NCBI GenBank assembly: GCA_030609125.1
Contig: JAUWCW010000006.1
Coordinates: 1-21,158, forward strand
DNA length: 21,158 nucleotides
Direction of reading: 5' to 3'
Source of the DNA: JAUWCW01 sp030609125 [NCBI: Candidatus Rokuibacteriota bacterium]
GTDB taxonomy: Bacteria; JAUVQV01
The first letter of the stretch is position 1. Each line of letters opens with the position of its first letter. The notes beneath the pieces are model-generated. The model had not been told where the DNA came from. It did not search any database and saw only the letters and a list, made by a program, of their open reading frames with translations. Made by a program: the position numbers and the translations under genes. This document shows, piece by piece, positions 15,304 through 21,158 of the stretch.

Positions 15304-17661
15304 TCAGATGTCGTACTTCCGGGCCACGTTGCGCAGCGCCATGGCCAGCTCGTTGAAGCCTTCCGCCACGTTCTGCAGGCTCTCAGCGCTGGAGGTGGTC
15401 TGCTTCATGCCGGCGTTGATGCTCGACATCGCAATCGATACCTGCTGGATACCCACCGACTGCTGCTTCGCGATGGAGGCTATCTGCTGAACCGCATCGG
15501 CGGTGTCGGAAATCGTCCGCATGACGCTTTCGATCGTTTCGCCGCCCTTGAGAGCCAGCCTCACCCCCTGCTCCACCCCTCTGGCCCCTTCCTCCGTTGC
15601 CACCACGCTGGCCCGGGTCGCTTTCTGGATCTCATTGACCAGCTCGGCGATGCGGGCCGTCGCCCGCTGGCTCTGTTCGGCCAGCTTCTTGACCTCCACC
15701 GCCACCACGGCAAATCCCTTGCCGTGCTCGCCGGCACGCGCCGCCTCGATGGCCGCGTTGAGGGCGAGCAGGTTCGTCTGGTCCGCTATGTCGCTGACGG
15801 CGGTCACGATGGTCCCGATCTGCTGGGCCTGCTGCGAGAGCTCCAGGATCTGCTGGGCTATCGCCTCAACCTTCTCCCGAATGAGCTGCATGGTCTCGAT
15901 CTCTTCGTTGATCGCCGCCTGGCCCTCCCTGGACACTTCCACCGACTTCTGCGCGGACGCCACCACCGCGTCGGCCTTCTCCGCCGTCTGCTGGGACGTT
16001 ATGTCCAGTTCTTCGATGGTCGTGGCCACTTCCTTCACCGATGACGACTGCTCGGAGATGCTCTTCTTCTGCTCTTCCGTGTTCTGCAGAATCTCACCCG
16101 AGATGTTCAGCGTCTGGCTGGAGGCGTCCTGAACGTGTTTGAGCACCTCCAGCAGGTTGCTCATGTTTTTCTTCTCTTCCGTTACGTCGGTCATGATCTC
16201 CAGGAAGCCCGCTATCTCGTTGCCCGCCGTCATGAGAACGGCGCCGCTGGCCCGGGTGATAATGCGTTCATCCCGCCTGGTGAGAATCTCGCGCTCCACG
16301 CCGTGGACCATGTCTCCCGATTCCAGCACCTGGTCGTAGAGGCAGGAGGTGCGGCAGAACTCCCCGCGGAAGACCTCGTCGCACCGCTTTCCCACCGCCT
16401 CGTCGGGGGCAAAACCGACCAGGGCGGCGGCGGCGTCGTTGATGTAGGTGATCTTCTTTTCCCGATCCATGGTGTACATGGGATCGGCGATCGCCCTCAC
16501 CACCGACTCGGACCAGTTCGTCTTTTCCGCCAGCTCCCGCTCCGCCTTGACCTGCTGCGAGACGTCGCGAAAGATCCCGATCGCTCCCAGAACCTCGCCC
16601 GCCGAGTCCTTCAGCACCGAGGTGCTGGTGATAACGGGTACGAGCTTCCCGCTCTTGGTTCTTATGGTCAGGCTCTCACCACCGCGCTCCTCCCCTCCCT
16701 TGACAAGGCCGAGGAGCGAGCAGCCCTCGTCGCGGCACCTCTCGCACGCCATCAGGTCCCTGCAGGTGAACTTCCCCAGCGCCTCGTCACGGGAGGTCTC
16801 GGTCAGCTCCTCGGCGGCCTCGTTCATGAAGGTCACCGTTCCCTGCATGTCGATGGCCAGCATCGGGTCCGAGATGCCCCTGATGATGCTGCTGCTTCTC
16901 TCCATGGCGTCGTTGAGGTTGACGATCATCTGGTTGAAGGCCCTGGCGAGCAGACCTATCTCGTCCCCGCTCCTGACGGGCACCTTCACGGAGGTGTTCC
17001 CCGCCGCCACCTCCGTGGCCCCGTGAGAAAGCTCCACGATGGGGCCGAGCACCAGGTACTGCAGGAGGAAAAAGAGCGAGACGCCGACGACGACGACAAT
17101 GATAATCCCCCACCACACCATGCGGTTGGTGGCCGCGGCGACGTCACGCCGCAGGTCTTCGATGTCGAGCCGAAGATCCATGGCGCCCAGTATCGCCCCC
17201 ACCGCGACCTCGTCGTGACAGTGCATGCAGGCCTCGGAGTTGATCAGGGGGACCACCTGCCGGAGCACCATCTTGCCGTCCACCGTCTCCCGCACCGTCT
17301 CGGGAACGGCGGTGGAGAAGACCTTCTCCACCAGGTGGTCGCTCGTCCCGGAGCCGACCTCGGCAATCCGGGCGCTCTGGGTAATGACCTTGTTCCAGTT
17401 CATGATGCGAATGCTTTCGAAGTCCGAACCGGCGACCTCCTCCACGAGCCTCTGGATACTCTCCGTATCGCCGCTCCGCATGGCCCTCTCCATGCTCGCC
17501 GAAACGGTTCGGCCGACGTGCTCCATGAGATGCGACGTCCTCTCCAGGGCTTCTCTCTCCTGCTGCTTCAGCATCAGGGCAAACGATATGCCGAGGATGA
17601 CGACGAGGCTCACCCCGATGAAGATCAGGACCTTCGGTCCCAGTTTGACATCTCGCCCCAT
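15304..17661 (-). CDS. Haem-binding, dual-PAS methyl-accepting chemotaxis protein
   Basis: The 785-residue receptor has TM1 at 11-31 and a periplasmic domain (32-178) that ends in a c-type haem motif, CMHCH (145-149), as in DUF3365/Tll0287-like sensor domains. TM2 is at about 181-205 and HAMP at about 205-255. PAS1 (255-368) carries a cysteine cluster (C300, C306, C309, C314) and PAS2 (385-497) another (C427, C436, C440). The MCP signalling domain (about 500-780) has a normal tip, [19 protein letters not shown]. Covalent haem should require export and the cytochrome c maturation machinery. The known precedents are periplasmic haem-PAS chemoreceptors of Geobacter. A role in sensing redox state or a haem ligand is inferred, and the PAS cysteines suggest a second, cytoplasmic redox or metal input. 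ATG 17661 has GAGGGAG just upstream. It follows cheW by 41 bp. Confidence 0.93.
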   Translation of the reverse strand: MGRDVKLGPKVLIFIGVSLVVILGISFALMLKQQEREALERTSHLMEHVGRTVSASMERAMRSGDTESIQRLVEEVAGSDFESIRIMNWNKVITQSARIAEVGSGTSDHLVEKVFSTAVPETVRETVDGKMVLRQVVPLINSEACMHCHDEVAVGAILGAMDLRLDIEDLRRDVAAATNRMVWWGIIIVVVVGVSLFFLLQYLVLGPIVELSHGATEVAAGNTSVKVPVRSGDEIGLLARAFNQMIVNLNDAMERSSSIIRGISDPMLAIDMQGTVTFMNEAAEELTETSRDEALGKFTCRDLMACERCRDEGCSLLGLVKGGEERGGESLTIRTKSGKLVPVITSTSVLKDSAGEVLGAIGIFRDVSQQVKAERELAEKTNWSESVVRAIADPMYTMDREKKITYINDAAAALVGFAPDEAVGKRCDEVFRGEFCRTSCLYDQVLESGDMVHGVEREILTRRDERIITRASGAVLMTAGNEIAGFLEIMTDVTEEKKNMSNLLEVLKHVQDASSQTLNISGEILQNTEEQKKSISEQSSSVKEVATTIEELDITSQQTAEKADAVVASAQKSVEVSREGQAAINEEIETMQLIREKVEAIAQQILELSQQAQQIGTIVTAVSDIADQTNLLALNAAIEAARAGEHGKGFAVVAVEVKKLAEQSQRATARIAELVNEIQKATRASVVATEEGARGVEQGVRLALKGGETIESVMRTISDTADAVQQIASIAKQQSVGIQQVSIAMSSINAGMKQTTSSAESLQNVAEGFNELAMALRNVARKYDI

Positions 17662-17702
17662 TACTCCCTCCTCTTCTCCCGTCCCGGTCTCTCCCCTCGT
17701 CC

Positions 17703-18341
17703 TCAGACGTTCTCTTCGACGACAAGGCGGGGGTTCTTCAGGATCTTCTCCAGTTCGACAACAATCAGCATCTCTCCTCGGCGCGTGGCGATGCCCCGTA
17801 TGTAATCTTCGGCTATGCCCTTGTCAAGGGAAAGGGGCGGCTTGATACCCTCCTCCCTCACGTCGGTTATTTCGTCAACCATGTCCACCAGCACCCCTAT
17901 CCTCAATCCCTCGCCCTCGACGACGAGAATGCGTGTCTTCTCGCTCATAACGACCTTCGGCAGCCCGAAGAAAACCCGGATGTCCACCACGGAAAGGATA
18001 TTGCCCCTCAGGTTCATAACGCCCGCCACGAAGTCCGGCGCCGTCGGGACGGGGGTGATGCGGCCCGCTCTCTGGATCTCGCTCACCATGTCTATACCGA
18101 CTCCGTACCGGTCCGATCCCAGCCTGAAGGTAACCATCTTCAGGCTGTCGCTCCCTTGCCCCTCCTGAGCCGGCACGCGGCTCAGTTCGAGGGCTCTCCG
18201 ATACCAGAGGTCGTGAAGTTCCTCTTCGGTCATCTCCCCCGACACCTCCCGGGAGAGTTCATCTATCCGGCGGTGGATTTCCTGCCAGACCTCGCTCTGG
18301 TCCGGGCTTCCGAGGTTTCCGCCGCCTTGCTGATCACTCAT
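17703..18341 (-). CDS. cheW: Chemotaxis coupling protein CheW with N-terminal extension
   Basis: The 212-residue adaptor links receptors to CheA. The CheW domain spans about 67-205, with [20 protein letters not shown] (67-86), [18 protein letters not shown] (105-122) and the later [20 protein letters not shown] region, all as expected. Preceding it is an extension of about 65 residues containing [19 protein letters not shown] (39-57), a short helical motif that resembles N-terminal motifs of CheW proteins in alternative-output chemosensory systems. ATG 18341 has a strong GGAGGAG site upstream and overlaps the cheR stop by 8 bp. It is the only free CheW in the window and must serve both receptors unless another is supplied elsewhere. 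Confidence 0.95.
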   Translation of the reverse strand: MSDQQGGGNLGSPDQSEVWQEIHRRIDELSREVSGEMTEEELHDLWYRRALELSRVPAQEGQGSDSLKMVTFRLGSDRYGVGIDMVSEIQRAGRITPVPTAPDFVAGVMNLRGNILSVVDIRVFFGLPKVVMSEKTRILVVEGEGLRIGVLVDMVDEITDVREEGIKPPLSLDKGIAEDYIRGIATRRGEMLIVVELEKILKNPRLVVEENV

Positions 18342-19848
18342 GGCCGAACTCCTCCGGAACGGGACCGGGCATCATCGCCAGAACCGTCTTGCGCAGCCTC
18401 CCGACCGTGAGTCCGTCCACTCCGCTGACGTAATCCCCCTGGTCCCTCCCTTTCAGGATCTCCACGACGTTGACGAAGGAGCGCCCCGCCAGGTGCTCCT
18501 TCCCCTCCCTGAGATAGAACACGCCCATCTGGAAATGGCCGAGAACGAACGCCCGGTTGACATACACGGTCCTTTTCAGTGCCGAGAGCTCACCGTCGCG
18601 GTCTCCCTTGACGCGGCAGATCAGGGACGTCAGGTAGGTGGCCTCGAGATGGAGGGGATTTTTCTCCAGAATATTCCGGACTTCGCCCTCCGCCTTGTCG
18701 ATCTTTCCGCAATTGGCCGCAATGAGCGCCAGCATGTAGCGCGCCCTTTCGTTGGCGGGGTTCATCTCGAGAATTGCCTCGAAACTCGCCATCGCTTCGT
18801 CGAGCCGCATCTCCCGGTAGTGCTCGACCGCCTCCTCGAACCGCACCGTCTCCTCCGTATCAGAGGGTCTCTGGATGCCTGTCTTCCTGCGCTTTCGCGT
18901 CTGGTCGTGAACAACCGTGCCGGGTTCCGGCTTTCCGCTTCCGCGAAAAAGCAGTTTGAGCCCGTTCTCCCAATATCCGCCAGCCGTTTCCTTTCTGTAA
19001 ACGATGGCGGAGCCGAGCATATGCCTCCGAAAGCGGCTGTAGACCATTTCACTGTGCTCTGTGTGGCCCACGAGAAGGTACCCCCCGTCCTTGAGGCACC
19101 CGTAGAAACGGCGCGTTGTCTCGCGACTGAGGTCGACGTTGAAATAGATCATCACGTTGCGGCAGATAACCAGGTCCAGTTCGTCCGTCCTGTTCACCAC
19201 CGCCGGGTATATGTCCTCCGCCAGGTTCAGGTACCGGAACGTCACCATCCGGCACAGCTCCGGCGCCAGCCGCCACCCCTTGTCTTCCTCCACAAAGAAG
19301 CGACGCCGGTAGTAGTCCTCCACCTCCCGGAACGACCAGTTCCTGTAATGCCCTTCCCGGGCGGTATCGAGGGACTTGACGTTGATGTCGGTGGCCAGAA
19401 TGGTGACCGCCCAGTCGGCGATGTCCGGAAGGAGCTCCAGCAGAAGCATGGCGATCGAATACGGCTCCTCGCCGGTCGAGCAGCCGGCGCTCCAGATCCT
19501 GAGACGCCGTCCCTTCTCCCGGGCCCGCCCGATCAGGTCCGGCAGAATCCTGGTCCGCAGGGCGTCGAACTGCGGACGATTGCGGAAGAAATGGGTCTCC
19601 CCCACGGTGAGGCGGTTCACCAGGTGCCTCAGCTCGCTTCCCGCCTCCCCTTCCGCCTGCAGGAGGCTGAAGTACTTGGGGAAGTCCGGCGGGGGGTTCC
19701 TCCGGGCCATGCGCTCGCCGACCAGGGCAACGAGTTCCTCCCGCTTGTCCTCCTTGAGGACAAGCCCGGTCTTTACGGTGAGATAGTCCCTGATTCGTCC
19801 GTATTCTTCTCCCGTAATGGAACTGAGGGTCCTGTTGGTCGTCATCAT
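18334..19848 (-). CDS. cheR: Chemotaxis methyltransferase CheR with C-terminal TPR domain (WspC-like)
   Basis: This enzyme transfers methyl groups from S-adenosylmethionine to receptor glutamates. Numbering from the chosen start: an all-helical N-terminal domain (about 8-75), ETHFFRN (84-90), the SAM loop SAGCSTGEEPYS (120-131) and CRNVMIYFN (229-237), all intact. A basic linker precedes TPR-like repeats (about 340-470), as in WspC/FrzF-type CheR proteins, where TPRs replace the pentapeptide tether. Length is 504 residues. The frame also holds an ATG at 19884, but that start has no ribosome site and lies upstream of a good promoter whose -10 box is at 19865-19870. The ATG at 19848 has AGAGG 6 bases before it. 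It is first in the minus-strand block and overlaps cheW by 8 bp. Confidence 0.93.
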   Translation of the reverse strand: MMTTNRTLSSITGEEYGRIRDYLTVKTGLVLKEDKREELVALVGERMARRNPPPDFPKYFSLLQAEGEAGSELRHLVNRLTVGETHFFRNRPQFDALRTRILPDLIGRAREKGRRLRIWSAGCSTGEEPYSIAMLLLELLPDIADWAVTILATDINVKSLDTAREGHYRNWSFREVEDYYRRRFFVEEDKGWRLAPELCRMVTFRYLNLAEDIYPAVVNRTDELDLVICRNVMIYFNVDLSRETTRRFYGCLKDGGYLLVGHTEHSEMVYSRFRRHMLGSAIVYRKETAGGYWENGLKLLFRGSGKPEPGTVVHDQTRKRRKTGIQRPSDTEETVRFEEAVEHYREMRLDEAMASFEAILEMNPANERARYMLALIAANCGKIDKAEGEVRNILEKNPLHLEATYLTSLICRVKGDRDGELSALKRTVYVNRAFVLGHFQMGVFYLREGKEHLAGRSFVNVVEILKGRDQGDYVSGVDGLTVGRLRKTVLAMMPGPVPEEFGHE

Positions 19849-19864
19849 TCTCCGCCTCTGAGGT

Positions 19865-19892
19865 ATTGTAGGCTTTTTCATCATGCCGTCAA
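19865..19892 (-). promoter_or_regulatory. Sigma70-type promoter for the chemosensory block
   Basis: Reading the minus strand, TTGACG (19892-19887) and TACAAT (19870-19865) are separated by 16 bp, one mismatch to consensus in each box. Transcription would begin near 19858, giving a leader of about 10 bases that contains AGAGG before the cheR ATG at 19848. Such a short leader is unusual but workable. It is the only strong promoter I see at the head of the block. Confidence 0.65.
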
Positions 19893-19981
19893 TGACAAAA
19901 TACAGTATTGATAGATACTTAGGGCTTGTCTGCCCCCCCGGGGAGGAACCCCGCCCGTCTCAGTCCCGGAAAAGGCTCATC

Positions 19982-20010
19982 TTGACCATTTCAGCCGCAA
20001 AGTCTATCAT
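19982..20010 (+). promoter_or_regulatory. Sigma70-type promoter for the PIN/TRAM-ispD genes
   Basis: TTGACC at 19982-19987 and TATCAT at 20005-20010 are spaced by exactly 17 bp. Transcription would start near 20017, leaving a leader of about 44 bases with a GGAGG site at 20048-20052 before the ATG at 20061. Downstream are the PIN/TRAM gene and ispD. Confidence 0.65.
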
Positions 20011-20060
20011 TATCACTCATTCATCTGTGGCAGGCACATTATCTGTGGAGGTAGGGAATT

Positions 20061-21107
20061 ATGTATTTTCTATGGCTTTTTCTTGTTCTCGCACTCAGCG
20101 GCTCCGTCGGTTTCGCACTTTTCCACCGCCTCTTCTCCAATCCCGTCCTGGGCGGAGCGGGCTTCCTGGCCGGTGTCGTTATCGGGCTTATCTTCGACGC
20201 CACTTCCCGGAGGCTGAAAAAGCTGCCCGCCAGGGTTCTCCTGGGCGCCGTGGCGGGCCTCTTCGCCGGACTGCTGGTCATGGCCGTGGCAGTCTCCGCG
20301 GTTCCCCGGAGTGTTCGGGAATTCCCCGCTTTCATTTTCGTCCAATTCTTTGCCGGCCTCGGTCTCGCCTACTGCGGCGTCATCCTGGGAGCACGGAAGG
20401 GGGAGGAATTCTCCCTGGAGGACGTGGCTGAGCCCTTCAGGAAGAAGAGCTCAGGAGGGAGCAACGACAAGATCCTCGACACCAGCGTAATCATTGACGG
20501 GCGCATAGCGGACATCTGCGACACGGGCTTCATAGAGGGCGCCTTCATCGTGCCCCAGTTCGTACTGCGGGAACTGCAGTACATCGCCGACTCTCCCGAT
20601 TCCCTGAAGAGAAACCGCGGCCGCCGGGGGCTGGACATATTGCAGGCGATGCAGAAAAAACCGAACCTGACCGTGAACATTTCCGACCAGGACTTCCCCA
20701 AGATCCGGGAGGTGGACGCAAAACTGATCGAGCTGGCCAGAAAACTCAATGGCAAGATCATTACAAACGATTTCAATCTCAACAAGGTCGCCGAGCTCAA
20801 CGGGGTCCCGGTTCTGAACATCAATCTCCTGACCAACGCTCTCAAGCCCGTCGTCCTTCCGGGAGAGCTTATGAATGTCCACATTCTCCGGGAGGGGAAG
20901 GAGGCCAATCAGGGCGTTGCCTACCTCGACGACGGCACCATGGTCGTGGTGGACAACGCGAGGAGGTTTATCGGCAGGCACGTGGAAGTGAGCGTTACCA
21001 GCGTACTTCAGACAACGGCCGGACGAATGATATTCACCCAGATGAAGGAGAACAGCGCCTTCGAAGCCTCCGTCCCAGACCCTCAGCCCGGCGGTTCCGG
21101 AAGCTGA
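20061..21107 (+). CDS. Membrane-anchored PIN/TRAM domain protein (YacL family)
   Basis: The 348-residue protein has four hydrophobic N-terminal segments (about 3-22, 30-46, 58-81, 90-110). A PIN nuclease domain follows (about 136-260), with acidic residues D140 (ILDTSVIIDGR), E171, D219 and D237 (TNDFNL), so the nuclease centre looks complete. A TRAM RNA-binding domain is at about 265-325 (GEL...GVAYLDDGTMVVVDNA...V). Family members (Bacillus YacL) are widespread next to ispD and are thought to be membrane-bound ribonucleases; their substrate is not settled. ATG 20061 is preceded by GGAGG. Its TGA overlaps the ispD ATG by one base (TGATG), so the two are translationally coupled. The final 15 residues are Pro/Gly/Ser-rich. 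Confidence 0.93.
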   Translation: MYFLWLFLVLALSGSVGFALFHRLFSNPVLGGAGFLAGVVIGLIFDATSRRLKKLPARVLLGAVAGLFAGLLVMAVAVSAVPRSVREFPAFIFVQFFAGLGLAYCGVILGARKGEEFSLEDVAEPFRKKSSGGSNDKILDTSVIIDGRIADICDTGFIEGAFIVPQFVLRELQYIADSPDSLKRNRGRRGLDILQAMQKKPNLTVNISDQDFPKIREVDAKLIELARKLNGKIITNDFNLNKVAELNGVPVLNINLLTNALKPVVLPGELMNVHILREGKEANQGVAYLDDGTMVVVDNARRFIGRHVEVSVTSVLQTTAGRMIFTQMKENSAFEASVPDPQPGGSGS

Positions 21108-21158
21108 TGCGTGCCGCCGTTATCATCCCCGCCGCAGGGAGCGGCATCAGGACGGGCC
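21107..21158 (+). CDS. ispD: 2-C-methyl-D-erythritol 4-phosphate cytidylyltransferase, N-terminal fragment
   Basis: Only 17 codons are in the window. They read MRAAVIIPAAGSGIRTG, the nucleotide-binding opening of IspD-type cytidylyltransferases (consensus AAGxGxRMG). The full enzyme makes CDP-methylerythritol in the MEP isoprenoid pathway. The assignment relies on this motif together with the preceding PIN/TRAM gene, a common neighbour of ispD. Other sugar-phosphate nucleotidyltransferases share the motif, so the call is probable rather than certain. Confidence 0.75.
   Translation, partial: MRAAVIIPAAGSGIRTG

Larger units (their letters stand above)
19849..20060. other. Divergent intergenic region between cheR and the PIN/TRAM gene
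   Basis: These 212 bp hold one promoter per direction, described separately. Between them is a GC-rich stretch (19931-19952) with CCCCGGGG and a short GGGG-AGGAA-CCCC inverted repeat, too small to call a terminator. No small ORF, tRNA or riboswitch-like structure is recognised. This is the largest non-coding stretch in the window. Confidence 0.7.

Noticed and set aside
16135-17805. A 556-codon open frame on the plus strand opposite the haem receptor
   Set aside because: It is antisense to a well-supported MCP gene, is rich in His, Arg, Pro and Gly as expected from GC-rich shadow frames, and shows no domain or ribosome site.
18340-19911. A 523-codon plus-strand frame opposite cheR
   Set aside because: It is a shadow of the CheR gene, whose catalytic motifs are all present on the minus strand; the antisense product has no recognisable family.
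19940-19952. GGGG-AGGAA-CCCC inverted repeat as a terminator or operator
   Set aside because: The stem has only 4 bp in a GC-rich stretch, with no T-run and no second copy, so chance is likely.
20028-20050. A sigma54-like GG/GC pair upstream of the PIN/TRAM gene
   Set aside because: The second element does not match TTGC and a better sigma70 promoter with 17-bp spacing lies just upstream.
1-21158. CRISPR arrays, tRNA or rRNA genes, phage or toxin-antitoxin genes
   Set aside because: No regular repeat-spacer pattern, no tRNA-like cloverleaf in the short intergenic gaps, and no such protein family was seen on either strand.

Overview
The window is gene-dense, GC-rich bacterial DNA. The set of genes points to a member of the former Deltaproteobacteria (Desulfobacterota or a relative): a multihaem cytochrome next to a haem-binding chemoreceptor, a long-form HisG, a DgkA-PAP2 fusion beside ybeY/phoH, and a PIN/TRAM gene followed by ispD. 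This placement is an inference from gene content and style; there is no marker gene.

Layout, left to right: (1) 1-497 is the right-hand end of an insertion sequence: the C-terminal 140 codons of an ISNCY/IS1202-like transposase on the plus strand and a terminus with two AAAGCGGACAA repeats. (2) 535-19848 is one co-directional block on the minus strand with no gap over 51 bp. In transcription order it runs cheR-TPR, cheW, a haem/PAS/PAS chemoreceptor, a second chemoreceptor, cheA-REC, cheB, REC-GAF-GGDEF, an MshEN/PilB-like pseudo-ATPase, a tetrahaem cytochrome lipoprotein, an uncharacterised repeat protein, hisG, phoH, ybeY, dgkA-pap2, corC and a free-standing peptidase M17 N-terminal domain. 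(3) 19849-20060 is a divergent intergenic region with one sigma70-type promoter in each direction. (4) 20061-21158 on the plus strand holds a YacL-type PIN/TRAM membrane protein and the first codons of ispD.

The main point of interest is the chemosensory half (about 6.1-19.8 kb). Its parts and its CheA-REC / CheB / REC-GGDEF order match the Pseudomonas Wsp surface-sensing system, so its output is probably cyclic di-GMP rather than flagellar CheY; no stand-alone cheY is present. Translationally overlapping with the diguanylate cyclase gene is a GspE/PilB homologue. It keeps a two-motif MshEN cyclic-di-GMP-binding domain and the four zinc cysteines, but its ATPase boxes (P-loop, Asp box, GEIRD box, His box) are all degraded. 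I read this as a possible synthase-plus-receptor pair in which a type IV pilus/type II secretion ATPase has become a non-hydrolysing cyclic-di-GMP effector. The covalent-haem receptor with two cysteine-rich PAS domains and the adjacent cytochrome lipoprotein suggest that the input is redox or electron-transport state.

The second half of the block (535-5011) is housekeeping: histidine biosynthesis entry (hisG) and the widely conserved phoH-ybeY-dgkA-corC set for rRNA maturation, undecaprenyl/lipid phosphate recycling and a CBS-domain protein.
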